Shown: positions 10,501 to 22,570, counted from the stretch's first letter. The stretch is DNA of 64,000 nucleotides from Isoetes taiwanensis (GCA_021234155.1 JAJEKV010000002.1:25350617-25414616); one strand, 5' to 3'. The notes: generated from the letters alone by a model not told the origin. Numbers and translations are program-made.

Positions 10501-11909
10501 CTAAGAGGTCGACTCTTGAACATCTTGCGCTTGTGTATTAAACTCAGGCTCTGGTCGGTGCTGCAGAAGTAATACACTAGGGTTAATTGATGAGGCAGCT
10601 GATGAAACTATCTCTGGAGGAACATTTGTAGCTAATGGCGCTGCAACCAGCAGACTCAAGTTCATCCAAGAGCCGATATCGTGGTCAAACACTGCAATGG
10701 TCAGATCACGATTTACCAGGATGATTTTCTCAAGGTTAGGGGGCAACTTCTTATGGCCGGCTGTCGTCGAAAGTGCCCTAAGTGCCCATACAGCCACCTC
10801 TGCTTCAGGCGCAATCGCTTTGGCAAAGAAGAGGACTTGCCTGCTTGTAAAAGCCGACAAGAAGAACCGGGTAATATGGCATTTCAACCCCTCAACAGTC
10901 GGATGGGTTGCAGAAGCCAATTCAGATTCCAAGTTCTGGGGCAGTTCCTCTTCCTTAGCAAAATCCTTCTCCTCCTGAGCATACTGGCCTTCATCACATA
11001 GATCCTCCATAGTTGGGTCGTCTTCCATCTTGACTACGACATCGTTGATATTGGGAACATGTGGGGCCGTAGCGTGGAAAGCCGATTCAGGAATTGAGGA
11101 CGGAGTACCCTGAATCATTAACTGCCGTAATGACAATAGCGTGTTGACAGGCTCAACATCAAGAGGATGATAGTTGAGCAGTCGGTGTATCTCCGGCACG
11201 TAGACGGGTCGAGAATAATCCATGAAGTCATCCTGACCCTGACAATACTCGGCCAACTCATAAAGGAGATGAGTCGTCTTTTGCTTGCCCTTATTAGCGA
11301 TATGCTGGTATGCCCATTGAATATCGCTCAGTAACAAGTAATCCTGATCGCCAACCTTTATAGCAGGAAGTGAACTCAAGCCGACAAGTGCTTGACCCTT
11401 ACTACGAGGTAAAGGCTTCTCTGCGGCCAATTTCTTCCATCTTGCAAAGTCGGCATAATTTATCTGTTCATCCTCCTCAGGATCTGGGGCCAGTGGAGCC
11501 TTGGCTTGCTCTAAGGCCGTATCGGTACTATCAATATACTTATCCATGATAAGGGCAAGGGAAAACTGGGCCTCAAAGTACAGCTGATTAGAGCCGATGT
11601 CAAGAATAGGGGCGTGCTTAGCACGTCTGACAATGCCTCTAAGAATATCATTGCCGTGACGGTCATCCCCAAACATCTGCCATAAGATATCCCTGTGGAG
11701 ATAGGGTTGAGGCGGCTCTCCGAGAACTCTGCTTGGGGTAGGATTTCCTCATCATAAAACTCCAGAAAAAGGTTATAATGAGGATGTGCACGCATATTGT
11801 CGATAAGGTCGACTCTACACTGCAACATGGGGTCCAAAAGAGGGTATGGGATCTGGGGATCCCACTGCTCACCTCCCATGTACCATGCTAAACGCCCAGC
11901 GTAGTCCAT
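10501..11909 (-). pseudogene. Unrecognised cargo gene, one frameshift
   Basis: Reading starts at an ATG at 11909-11907 (MDYAGRLAWYMGG...) and runs to about 11694. There the frame changes by one base in a G run (CCC at 11691-11693 on the plus strand) and continues as a 391-codon frame to a TAG at 10501-10503. If the slip is a one-base deletion, the ancestral protein had roughly 470 residues. The second part begins with WQMFGDDRHGNDILRG, then has an acidic stretch near its middle (KMEDDPTMEDLCDEG). No domain is recognised. GC content is higher than in the flanks, and a TATA box lies 140 bp upstream. The whole unit sits inside a long-TIR element, so it may be a captured host gene or an element accessory gene. 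Confidence 0.5.
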
Positions 11910-12046
11910 TGCCGAAGAGGAAAATAGGAGGAGGAAGAAGAACGGGAGGAATAAGAAATGAACGAAAACCCTAAAGTGAATGTCACTTTTAAATTTCCGG
12001 GCACGGAGTTCGAGGCGCCAGCTAATTATTATTATTTTATATATAT

Positions 12047-12062
12047 CATTTTATATATAAAG
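12047..12062 (-). promoter_or_regulatory. TATA box of the cargo gene
   Basis: On the minus strand CTTTATATATAAAATG lies about 140 bp before the ATG at 11909. A start site about 30 bp downstream would leave a leader of roughly 110 bases containing TAGGGTTTTCGTTC and a pyrimidine-rich run, typical of plant leaders. This is inferred from position and motif only. Confidence 0.45.
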
Positions 12063-12181
12063 ACACTTTCATGTGTGGGACACATGAGTCGCTGGTCTTC
12101 ATCTAGGCCGTCGAATCCGAGAGGTTGGATCTTGGCCGCACATGTATTGTAAATATATTTTTGGAGCTCTCGCTGCCCTAC

Positions 12182-12310
12182 GTAACCCCCCGTGTGAATA
12201 TGCACCCAAACCAAAGGGGGTTTAAGGGGGATTTTAATTTAAATGTGTTAAATGCAATGGTTTGTGTTAATAATGTTAATGGTAGTTGTGTGTTGATTGT
12301 TATATTAAAA
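12182..12310 (-). repeat. Right terminal inverted repeat
   Basis: Inverse of 9757-9911. Just outside it, GGGCCC-TTC-GGGCCC (12319-12333) forms a perfect 6 bp stem with a three-base loop. Confidence 0.55.
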
Positions 12311-12333
12311 AAAAATTTGGGCCCTTCGGGCCC

Positions 12334-14424
12334 TAACTAAAGCAAACGTAGGTAAACTTTATGGGCCTAAATATTAATTACTAAAAAGCACAATAACATC
12401 AAGACAAACAAATTATTTCCGCAAAACATTCATAAGCCATTGATGGAAATATATTGCTTACATCAGTTTTATCTTCAAATGGTGGCTCATCAATTGCATC
12501 ATATAATTCATCTGGCAGCTTTATGGTGCAAATGCTATCTTATAAATGTTCCCAAAATGGCAGTTTCAAGTTTTGGCACTGTTCAACCATCATAGACAAA
12601 CATCAAGACAAACATCAAATGTTGGTCCAAAGGATGCATTAAAACATCATCTATGGATATGGAAATGACGAGTAATATAAAAAAAAAATGACAATGGTCA
12701 TAAACCATTGAACAGATAGATAAGTAAGAAGAAAATATGCAACAATGTAATATAAAGCCAAACTGTAATGTGGAAATCAAGCCAAAATGTCTCAATAATC
12801 TGTTAAACTGCTTTACTCTATCTCTTTGAAATATAAGAATAATTTGGACGACTATGACTGGAGACTGAACCACCGGGAGCATAGGTGCTACGCCCTCCCA
12901 CACAGAAGACAAGAATTTGACTGCTTCCCCAAATCTTCTCACCATGCCACACTTACTGGATATGTAGCACAACTGGCCTAAACTGGAGTTGAAAAGCATA
13001 ATGCAAAATCCTCAAATTAATTGTTACAAAGAACCAAATAGGTGCTGCATACTAGGTAGAATCAGATCTTTCCCTTTGCAATTATGTGGCTTTCCAAGAC
13101 CTGTTTGATTCTCTGTGCAGTCAAAATGATTCTATGGTTCCTGTCAAATTGTGAAATTTCCCCTTTGAACAGATTTGTTCAAGCAGACGTGGCTGCATAC
13201 CTCTAGCTTCATCTGCACACCTCTAGCTTTTGCAATTGAATGAGCTAAAAGCAAAGATGTGAGACGACATTAGTGTAACGGCAGAATATCAAGGTATGGC
13301 AGGTTTGGATATTGAATTAGAGGCAACTACAAAATTTGGAAACTGGTCTTGTAATCTGCAACAAAGGCAAATGCTCAATTTTTAATCAGATAAAGAATTG
13401 GGTAATATTTACCTGCCTGCCTGAAATCGCTGGAGATAACTTGACCTCTGCTTTAGAAACTCGGCTTTTGATCAGAGTAGCACATCAGCACTTGACCCTG
13501 TAACGTTGTTCATCAATGCCTCTGTTCTTAAAAGAAGCTTCAGGTAGAATAGCTTGTTTGAACAGGTTCCTACAGTATTTGTCAGCAAAAAGTCCAAGTT
13601 AGAACATCTTTCAGACTTAATCTTTTCCTGTTTGTCTTTGAGGGCCGAAATCTTTCAGACTTAATCTTGCAATAGAGATCTAAGACTAATATCTAGCATT
13701 ATATCTAGCATTTGATAATAGTTCTTCACCAAGTCGTGACCAAAGGGTCGAATCAGGTAGAGATATGGCGAAAAGTTTGGAAAATGAAATTAGGTCAAAA
13801 GGGAAACTAAAAAGGATTAAGAAGCTAAAAAGGAAGGGGTTACCTTGAACGACGGAAATAAGCATCTCCAGAAATACGGCTGGAACCACAAGATGCTGAG
13901 ACAGAGATTTGGGGGTTCTCTCTCCAAAACAGTATTGCATCTTTGGCTTTGCAAGCAATCGGATCGAAGTCGCATCCCAAATGTGTTGCAAAATGAATCC
14001 ATCACATCCTCATTTATCAGAACCGACATTTGCTTCCCCGAATCTGTCCTTCTCAGCATATAAACCTGCACACGGAGATGTCGCATTTTCCTTGCTGGAA
14101 AGATCTGCCAAGCGCTTGAGATTGGGAAAATGCCTTTCTGTTCTAATCTAGGACTGTCTTTTCCACAAACCCTAAAATAAGAGAGCTCGATGCTTGCATG
14201 TGTTTTCTGGGGACTAAAAAATAGATGGTTTTTTCATGGAGAAATATTCAAAGCTAAACCATTGCAAAATCATAGATAATATGGCATTCGAATATGAGAA
14301 TACGATTAATGCTCTAGATATCTTGATTAGTATGCCTCGCTGTAATGCCATCAAATCATATGAAAAAACATAGCAAAAATCAGATAAAAAAACAAAAAAA
14401 ACCCTTATAATGCTACATATTCAC
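12334..14424. other. No confident gene
   Basis: Mixed AT-rich DNA. On the minus strand 13842-14084 has several partly open overlapping frames ending at a donor-like AG|GTAACC, preceded by leader-like sequence (TTTAGGGTTTGTGG, about 14170). That could be the first exon of a decayed or non-coding gene. The frames conflict and no product is recognised, so no gene is called. Confidence 0.3.
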
Positions 14425-14590
14425 ATTGGGTCCAACACATTTAAATTAAAATCCCCTTAAACCCCTTTGGTTTGGGTGCATATTCACATCGGGGTGACTC
14501 GGGCCTTGAGAGCCCTCATAATTGATAGGCATAAATCAACACCATATAGTATTTAATCTAATCTTATAGTATTTTGCTCAATCTTGTTAT
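14425..14590 (+). repeat. Solo end of the long-TIR family
   Basis: CCAACACATTTAAATTAAAATCCCC followed by the GGTTTGGGTGCATATTCACA block matches the ends of the 9757-12310 element. The inner sequence (ATAAATCAACACCATATAGTATT) matches the interior next to 15720-15840, so it is the same subfamily as the short copy there. No partner end was found immediately to the right; it gives way to SINE-like sequence at about 14600. Confidence 0.5.
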
Positions 14591-14754
14591 GCAAGATGTT
14601 GAGATCGTATGTTGGGACCTCTAGGGCACCTCTCTTTTCACATATGTAGCATAATATGGTGGGGGTTTTTGTTTTTGCAAAATTTTCACTAAGGTTTTCC
14701 TATGATTTAAGTGATGTATTCAAATGGATGTACTAATCGCCATCTAGAGGGGTT

Positions 14755-14930
14755 TTTTGAGCCATTGATTTTGGCCTCTTTTTTTTCCAATGGTCAACAA
14801 CGAATGGCTCACAACAAAAGCCCTTTTTGTTGGTTGTTAATGTCAATGGTCAACAACCAATGGCTCACAACAAAAGCTTGTTGTGCATGTGGTGCATTAA
14901 TTTCAACAACCAATGGCTGGATGTTAAAGC
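14755..14930 (+). repeat. Local duplications of a GTCAACAAC...GGCTCACAACAAAAGC unit
   Basis: Phrases such as AATGGCTCACAACAAAAGC occur twice (about 14803 and 14859) and AACAACCAATGGCT twice more nearby. They resemble the AACAACCAAC subrepeats of the long-TIR family and probably derive from it. Confidence 0.35.
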
Positions 14931-15574
14931 CCTTTTTTTGTGTGCAAAAAATAATGGGCACATGAAGGGCTTTTAAGGGCGCATGTAGTGCGCTTTCCCC
15001 CCGACAACACATTTTTATCATAATTTTTGATCCGTTAGCTCTCATTTGAGATGATTTTTTATTATGTTGGAAAGCTCTCTTGAGATCTTTTGATAGTGTA
15101 TGATATGGATATGTTTGGTTAAAGTTATCTATGCTAAAACAGCAATTTTTGGCCGGGTTTGATAGGCTTTTGTTTTATGGCTCATTCCTAATTTTGCAAA
15201 AAATTACCATACATTTTTATTTTTTGAGGTAGTTATTAAGCAAATTCCAAGGCCTCTAGATCCTTGTGCTAACAAACCAAAAGTTTCCCACTTTTGGTTT
15301 CTCACCACAAGAATCTATGGAGGCCAAAATTTGCTTAAAATTCAGCCTGAAAACCTTTGTGCATGGGAATTTTTGCAAACTTTATGACTTTCATAATAAT
15401 GGGATCAATCCGCTCTATCTTTATGGTAATCCTTTACTTATGTTCTATTTGTTTTATTGTGATGAAATTCCTAAAAAGCCAAACCCGAAAGCCGAAAAAT
15501 GTTTTTTTAGTTTGAATTCTAAAAATTTTGTCAAACATATCGTCCTTAAGGCTATCAAAAATTTTTGCAACACA

Positions 15575-16130
15575 AACCATTAACATCCAACATATAAAAA
15601 TCAAATCTCAACAAATAACAACTAACATCAACAACCATTCACATTAACAACCAACACATAACTACCATTGACATTAATTCAAGCCCTTTGGGTCCAACAC
15701 ATTTAAATTAAAACACCCACAAAACCCCTTTTTGTTTGGGCCATTGCATATTCACCATTGGAAAAAGGCTAAAATCAATGGCCCTTCGTAATTGTATTTT
15801 GCACGCACAAAATCAACACTATATAGTATTCTTTTCTTATAGTATTTTGGTTGTTGTTATTGAAAAAATAGGCAAAATTTGTAATTGCATACCTCACAAA
15901 ACGAGGAACTTTACATACGGTGTAGATTAAGGAATAAGGGGTGAATATGCCTATCCAAATTATAAGAAAACCTTAGTCAAAAGCCCCGTGTGAATATGCA
16001 CCCAAACCAAAGGGGGTTTAAGGGGCTTTTAATTTTCCCATGTGTTGGACCCAATGGTTGTGTTAATTAATGTCAATGGGAGAGTTGTTAATGAATGGTT
16101 GTTATGTGTGACCTGTTACCTGTTCTTTTT
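15575..16130. mobile_element. Short copy of the long-TIR family (MITE-like)
   Basis: The left end (15590-15770) has AACAACCAACACATAACTAC, CCAACACATTTAAATTAAAA and a GTTTGGGCCATTGCATATTCACC block. The right end (about 15975-16130) has the inverse, with GTGTGAATATGCACCCAAACC, the CATGTGTTGGACCCAATGG block and AATGAATGGTTGTTATGTG. There is no coding capacity. It is about 550 bp against 2.5 kb for the gene-carrying copy at 9757. Confidence 0.5.
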
Positions 16131-16144
16131 AATTTTATATGTAG

Positions 16145-16345
16145 TCATTAATGTTTATGATTGGAGGCGCCTATGATTTTGAAATATGAAATACGATTTC
16201 GCCTAAGGTTTTGAGGGAATATCGAACCTCTATACGGCTTTGCCTAAGATTTGAGAATATGAAATACAGGGGATCGAACCTCTACCAAAATAACTCAATG
16301 TCCTAATAAAGCTACTTTAACCAATGTATTAGTGAGTTAATATGA
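16145..16345 (-). mobile_element. tRNA-derived SINE fragment
   Basis: Read on the minus strand, this has CATTGGTTAAAGTAGC, a spacer, and GGTAGAGGTTCGATCCCC (16269-16285), which fits a pol III B box and T arm. The same head is found at 16705, 51867 and 52429. It is followed by AT-rich tail sequence shared with the copy at 16583. Confidence 0.5.
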
Positions 16346-16389
16346 TTATTTTTTATCTTGAATCTATGTTTTTTTTTTATAACCACCAT

Positions 16390-16830
16390 CAAATTCTTTT
16401 AGGGATATATGGTCCATGGTTTCAGGAACTGTTATTTTTACATCCATATCAAATCCTGGAACCCCATGTTATTTTGCTACATATTCTAAACGAGGTGCAC
16501 CCTGGACTACCACAATCGTCGGATTCATCGATCCTACGACCCAGATCGTATGTTGGGACCTCTGGGTACCTCTCTTTTCGCTTATAGTCATTTATGATTG
16601 GAGGCGCCTATGATTTTGAAATATGAAATACGATTTCGCCTAAGGTTTTGAGGGAATATCGAACCTCTATACGACTTTGCCTAAGATTTTAGAATATGAA
16701 ATACGGGGGCTCGAACCTCTACCAAAATAACTCAATGTCCTCATAAGGCTAGTTAAATATGATTTTTTTTTATCTTGAATCTACGTTTTTTTTTTTTTTT
16801 ATAACCATCCATTAAATTGTTTTAGGGATA
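16390..16830 (-). mobile_element. tRNA-derived SINE, longer copy
   Basis: Minus-strand head with GGTAGAGGTTCGAGCCCC at 16705-16722 and a body that includes the reverse of ATTCTAAACGAGGTGCACC (about 16484) and TATGTTGGGACCTCTGGG (about 16547). The bodies at 51.5-52.5 kb are clearly related. Its right edge is cut by the Helitron end at 16833. Confidence 0.45.
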
Positions 16831-17144
16831 TACTAGAAATGGAGCCCAGCGTTGCTGGACATAGCTAGGATCTGTAAATGAAACACTCTGGAGCAAATTG
16901 TTAAATTAATTTACGTCTTAAAATCACAAAATTAAGAGGATTTGACCACATTTTCACTTTTCCTTCCTTATTTCTTTTTTCTTTTTCTTTTCCATGATTT
17001 TATATTTTATTTTTTTATTTTTCCCTTTTCCACCATTTATTTTTTTTTCTTTTTCCACTATTCTAATGCTACCATTTTCCTTTTCCCTTTTTTTGTTTTC
17101 CCCTTCAATGTTTTTATTTTTCTAATTTCACATTCTCTTTTCTC

Positions 17145-17300
17145 TATTTTTAGCACACCAGCCCTACTGGGCCTACAGCCTTTCCTCAAATTCTAGCCTA
17201 TCCACGTGTAATTTCCACTTCATCAAAATCTGATGTGGACTGTTTTGTGCCATTGGATGTGATCTTTTCCAAATCGATGGTTGAGAAAATTAGAAAAGCC
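17145..17300 (+). repeat. Inverted copy of the 25.8-25.95 kb Helitron-end region
   Basis: TTTTTAGCACACCAGCCC, the phrase ATTCTAGCCTATCCACGTG and CATCAAAATCTGATGTGG match, with substitutions, the minus strand of 25790-25945. This 8.8 kb inverted pair could be a second Helitron 5' end in the opposite orientation or a rearranged end. Confidence 0.5.
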
Positions 17301-17349
17301 CAGAAAAATGGACCCGGAGATAGCAGACGACGTCGACTTCTAGTGCTTG

Positions 17350-18155
17350 CATATGTCCTGTTAGCAAAACCATCTCGGTTCTATGTGTTTTTCTTTAGTT
17401 GCATACGCCCTGACCGCAAAACCATAGCAGAGCCCGTTCCTGTGAGTTTTTCCGAGTTTTTCCGAGGAGAACTACTTTTAGTTTGTATTTTATAGGCATC
17501 GGTCCATCTAATAGGATGCTGGGCCTCTAATCGGTTCTGTCATTTGTTTATGTGAGCAAAATTCCTTCTGATGAAAAATATGCTTGATTAGGGCATTGTT
17601 GCATGGTGCTTCTATAATGTGGTCCGATGGCCATTTTGGATATGGATACGGACCGTAGTAATCCCTTTGCCTCCTAACATAGAGGCAAAATAAATGATCT
17701 TCCTAGGGGCCGATTCAAGAGATTGCCCAGAAGGCAACTGCGTCCTCGCGTTGTTGTAGCACAAAGACTGTTTGAGGAGGCAAAGTAGCCGCTTCTGGCT
17801 GACTCTCAACATGAAGACAAGGAGAACATGCATAAACGAGCAACCACAGCAACTATGGTGGACCCTGCTGTTTGGAGGATTCTTCTTCTATTGTGAACAA
17901 GGTAAGATTTGAACACTTGGTTTAGAATTTAGTCTTGCTTTTGTTTATTCTGTTCCTATGCACATCTTTGATCTCAGAATGTTGCATCTGTGCATGATTC
18001 TCCTGATATATAAATTTCTACAGTTTGTTCCATTCTGATTAAGAACCTTGTTCTACTAAATGCTGAGGAGCATTACCATCAAAATTCTATCTTTCACCTT
18101 AAAAATGGTTTTTTATGTCATAATTTAATCTGTAAGCTACAATGTTGTAAGCCAC
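17350..18155. other. No gene seen
   Basis: Unrecognised sequence inside the putative Helitron. Short open stretches on both strands show no family resemblance. Confidence 0.35.
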
Positions 18156-18159
18156 GTTT

Positions 18160-18535
18160 TTGTCCAATGTCATTATAATGTATGTCAAGAGTGTTATATT
18201 AACTGTTGTCACTTAGAATGCCTTCAAAATTGCACTTGGCCTGTCAAAGTAGAGCTGGGCATAATGTAATTCTCTGATTTCTCGAATTTGAAAAATTATT
18301 ATAAGACGTTGACATATATGTAGGCAGTTCTAGCTAGGAAACCTTTTGACGGGCCTTCATGTCTGATCATCTGTGCAACATCCTTGCTTCTGAACAGCAG
18401 TGTTTGACAAGTCAAGTATTGACATAATAATCGTGGGACGTCATTTTTGCCCTGTCTTTTGTAATGTTTCTAGAATTGCATAACCAAATTCCCTACTTGT
18501 AGCATCATTCGTTTGACAAATATTGTAGCACTCGC
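18160..18535 (+). repeat. Segmental duplication, copy 1
   Basis: Blocks TCCAATGTCATTATAATG, GTTGTCACTTAGAATGCC, GCAGTTCTAGCTAGGAAAC, GCAGTGTTTGACAAG and CCAAATTCCCTACTTGTAGC recur in the same order at 20025-20475, about 1.9 kb downstream. The second copy has extra insertions. It is non-coding as far as seen. Confidence 0.65.
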
Positions 18536-18609
18536 CCAATCACATTGACCTTGCATTCTTTATCAGTTGACTTCAAAGCAGGAAAGTAATCATTCACATG
18601 CTAAAACGA

Positions 18610-18660
18610 TAAGTTCTTTCATCTATGTGCAACTTCAAGGAAACTATACATGCCAAAATA
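18610..18660 (+). repeat. First of three dispersed copies of a GCAACTTCAAG motif block
   Basis: AAGTTCTTTCATCTATGTGCAACTTCAAGGAAACTATACATGC here is related to 21005-21060 and 21145-21235. The latter two also share GATTCTAGAA and ATGATTT downstream. Confidence 0.5.
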
Positions 18661-19261
18661 TTCTTAGCCACAAGCCAATGCTTCCTCCTTGGATGCTGCA
18701 TGATGTGAAGAAGATGGCAGGACGCGTGGTTGTAAGCTAACATGCTTTATGGTATGATGTTATAACACTAGGAAATGTAGCACATGTTAGAGGTTTTATT
18801 TTTTACTGACCTGGTCGTAACAGAGTTTTGAACTAGAACCATTAAATACACATAAACCTTTATATATTATACTGTTTGTATCTACCTTTGATTCAGACAG
18901 AAGCCTTAAAGGTTTTGGGGTCCAACTCCAACAGTAACTGATCACCTAGTTTAAGATGGCATTGCCTTTTACGTTCAGCTCAATCAGTGCAAAAGCTTGC
19001 ATCCTGTTCGTGGTTGCATTCATTAGAGCAATAAACGGTGACACAATCACCCTTTTGAAGACCTATGAGGTGCTCTAAAACAAATTTATGAATGTGCTGC
19101 ATAAAACAGAGCAGTGTTAGAAATGCCAAATCTTCCCCAGAAGAAGAGTTTTCAATGCGCTATTTTGATAATTCACAATTTGACACAATCTCAAAGCAAT
19201 GTATAGTAGAAGCTGTGGTTGCAAATGGTTCATCAACGGTTCGTTCAGTCGCAGTTATTGC

Positions 19262-19372
19262 TGTGCATAGCCATAGAAAAAGACTGAACATGTTATTTTG
19301 ACCAGATTCTCCACAATAGCTGTGCATAGCCATAGAAAAAGACTGAAAATATTGACCAGATTCTCCACCATG
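19262..19372 (+). repeat. Tandem duplication of a 54 bp unit
   Basis: CTGTGCATAGCCATAGAAAA followed by AGACTGAA and ACCAGATTCTCCAC occurs twice in direct tandem, with small indels. Confidence 0.65.
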
Positions 19373-20024
19373 CATGCTGTCTTTAATGCATTGCAACAAC
19401 TCTACATTTGCTCTTATGGCTAAGGTATAAAATGTGCCATGTCTTTCCCAATCATACAAAGACCATATCATATTTGAACATTGCTATCTATCTGCCCCCA
19501 TTTTCTCTTTCGATGGAAGAACTTTGTGGCACATAGACTTACCTGGACAGTGTATATGGTAGAGATAACATTTTTTCCATGGGCATTGGTTTTGTAGAGC
19601 TTGTTTGAACAATCAGTTAAGAATTATGTAATAGCTTTAGCAATGGTGTTGTTATTGGGTAGGTTCTAATTCATTACTTAAAATGCTTTTAAACCCTGTA
19701 CCCATACACCTAGCAGGAATCAGGATTAACAACTGAAAATGTACAGAAGCAGTTTTGATAATTGGGTGAACCTTTGCAGCAGAAAAAACAGACGTTCCAA
19801 CCCTTACAGGAGTCTGTGGGGCTTCCAGTACTCATATTATTTCCTGTTGTTTTGGTGTCTCAGAGGCAATGATACAAAGTGGTGCAGCAGGTCTAGTGGC
19901 TGAAGCTCTCATGGGCCTTGTGGCTAATCATCCAATCCATCAAAATTCAAGGACTGTAAGTAGCATAGGCACCCATTTTCATATGTTTCAAATGTTGAAA
20001 GACATAAGCATGAAAGCATGATGT

Positions 20025-20475
20025 TTTTTTTCCAATGTCATTATAATGCGAGAGTGTTATATTCACTGTTGTCACTTAGAATGCCTTGAAAATTGCACCT
20101 AACCTGTCAAGGGAGAGCTGGAATAATGTAACTTTCTGTTCTTTCGTATTTGAAAAAATTACTTTGGTGTACATGTTGGCTCAGTAGCTAGTATTAAAAT
20201 GAATAGAGAAGCATGCAAAATATGCTTTGACGAGGAAACCAAGACATTGACATACATGTAGGCAGTTCTACCTAGGAAACTTATGATGCGCCTTCATGTC
20301 TAATCATCATGTTTGCAGAAGGTAAACAACAACAATATGCAGCACCCTTGCTTTTGAACTGCAGTGTTTGACAAGCACTGACATAATAATAGTGCGAAGT
20401 CATTTTTACCCTGCCTTTTGTAAGGTTTCTAGAACATGTTATTAACCAAATTCCCTACCTGTAGCATCATACATA
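20025..20475 (+). repeat. Segmental duplication, copy 2
   Basis: Second copy of the 18160-18535 block. It contains an extra segment between about 20165 and 20255 that is absent from copy 1. Confidence 0.65.
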
Positions 20476-20989
20476 CTCTAATCAAACAAATGGGTATGGA
20501 GGATATGAAAAATAACTTTAGATGAATTAGATAAATCCCTTTGTTACTCATGTTGAGACATTGCAGGTTTTGTACGAAACTGCAAGTTTTTCAGGCTATA
20601 AATACTGTCACCACTCATGGAAATCAGACGATACTGTTTCCTTTGATTTCTTTAATGCTGAAAGCAAATACAGTGAAAGATGAATAATAGGAACACATGT
20701 TGTTCAAAGTAGCCCACGAATGGAGGGCATGCTGAGCAGGCAGTTTCTAATCCAACACTTTGTCACATGGTTAAGATGCAAATGTTTTTATGCAGATGTC
20801 TACGCCTGAAGGAAAGTTCAGCAAGATATTTAAATTTCAATAGCTTGAAAAGCGCAATATTGACCTGCAAGTTATCACTTATTTAAGTTTTGCTACGGTT
20901 CTTTTTCCTACATACAAAAGGATGGTATACTTTGTAGTGAACCATCTTGTGACCCATTGAACAAGTTGTTTGAAGTTGTTTGAAAGCAG

Positions 20990-21250
20990 GCAAGTAGCTG
21001 AGACGGCAAGTTCTCTCATGTACGAGCAACTTCAAGGAAACTATATATGCTACAGCTTTATTAAAGATCTATCATTAAAGATTCTAGAATAAATGATTTT
21101 TGTCTCATCATTTGAAACATGCAGTACTTTGTATCTTTTAGAAGAATGAGTTCTCTCATCTATGAGCAACTTCAAGCAATCTATATATGCTACAATGTCA
21201 TGAAAGATTCACTGTTAAAGATTCTAGAAAGAATGATTTCTATCTCTAAT
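20990..21250 (+). repeat. Tandem pair related to 18610-18660
   Basis: Two copies about 140 bp apart share GAGCAACTTCAAG, CTATATATGCTACA, TTAAAGATTCTAGAA and AATGATTT. The block is non-coding. Confidence 0.55.
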
Positions 21251-21299
21251 TATGTAGCTTTATCTCATCATTTGAAAACCTGCACTCAAGTTTTTATCT

Positions 21300-22570
21300 C
21301 TTAAAATGCTGCGCGCTACAGAGGTTCCTAGTGCATATGTTACATAGTGCACATATTCCTTAGTTAGAAGCTTGAACATGCTCTTGAGACCTTCAAAAAC
21401 TGTTTCAGAGCTGAAAATAGTCTCTTAGAACTCCAGATTATAGATTGTGCTAGATCGAGGAACATAGAAGAGGCTCTTCAGCTTTTTCAACAAATGTCAT
21501 TGACCTTGAAACCGTTTAAATAGATAAGAGAAAATAAAGTAGTAGTATCAGCATATGTTATTCAGTGCAATGTGCAATACTAATGTTATGCAACACTATT
21601 CAGCTTATGTGCAGTGCATATGTGCAGCAACTTCAACTTGCAGAGGATCTTCAACTTTTTTAATCAATGCCCCAGTGTTACCATACCATTGGACTAAATG
21701 CCACAATGCTAGCATTACATGAATACCATGAATACCGTGAAACAACTCAGACCATGGAACAAACATGGACAGCTATAGAGGGCCATCTAATTCTTCTGAA
21801 GTGTCTGAATGTGAAGTCTCGTGGGACACCATGGTCTAAGGCTTAAATGTGGGTGACCAGATTTATCTCTCTGTTTTCTTTACATCAATCGATAAGTAAA
21901 ATCAATTCCTTCAGACGATTAAGCCCTCTAAATAGAACAATTTATGAAAAGCGCTGTTGCATAAGAATGAATCAAGCCAAATATGCTGAGGAATAATTAG
22001 AATACTATATGTTAGAAGATTTACAAAGAGGGTCTTTTTCCTTCTTATTCTTTAGGATAGAATTTGTTCATTAAGTGCATACATTTTCTTCCCGCTATAG
22101 GACAGTCTATACTATTTTTAAGGAAAATGTGTATAGTTCTTTCCTACTTTTCAATCTTTCTTGATTCTAAAATGGATTTATCTCTATTGCAGACTATGTC
22201 AAAGCATTTTACTGAGTTAGGAAATGAAGCTTTGGAGCCAATCTTGACAAGCACAATTATAATGGCTCCAAGTTGATATTCCATGGTAAAAGCATTCAAA
22301 AGTTTGGTTACATTAATGCCAATTGGTATTTAAACTATGCAACATCACGATTGTTTATGTGGGAATCACAACCTAGGACTTATTTCTTTATCCAAATTAT
22401 TCTGAGCATTAGAGTTGGATGGCCTCTTATTTTGAATAGACTATGAAATGCCTTTCTATTATGAGGTCTTGAATCTGCTAATGGGTCTTGATATATTTTG
22501 CAATTTCTAACCTATGGCTAGTTTAGACTTTTTAGCAATCCTAGGACATAATCATTTGTCGCCATGTTGA
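21300..22570. other. No gene seen
   Basis: AT-rich, unrecognised interior of the putative Helitron. Nothing coding or structured was identified. Confidence 0.35.

Larger units (their letters stand above)
9757..12310. mobile_element. DNA transposon with long inverted ends carrying a gene
   Basis: Sequence at about 9757-9911 (AACAACCAACACATAAC-type subrepeats, then CCCCCTTAAACCCCC and GGTTTGGGTGCATATTCACA) recurs inverted at 12182-12310. The inner edge is sharp: GGGGGGTTAC on the left and GTAACCCCCC on the right. The ends are about 130-150 bp and contain short internal repeats, which suits a Mutator-like or similar long-TIR element, although no transposase is present. The interior is an unrelated minus-strand gene (10076-11909). 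Further copies of the end occur at 14425 and 15575-16130. The exact outer borders and target duplication are not resolved. Confidence 0.55.

Noticed and set aside
12032-12340. Small ORFs in the right TIR
   Set aside because: They merely cross the inverted repeat and its AT-rich flank and are not shared by other copies.
13686-14151. A possible first exon of a minus-strand gene
   Set aside because: Competing frames are all broken and none gives a recognised protein; noted only as unassigned DNA.
16265-16345. Considered as a tRNA gene on the minus strand
   Set aside because: The B box is good but the acceptor and anticodon stems do not pair, and the same unit occurs four times with repeat flanks.
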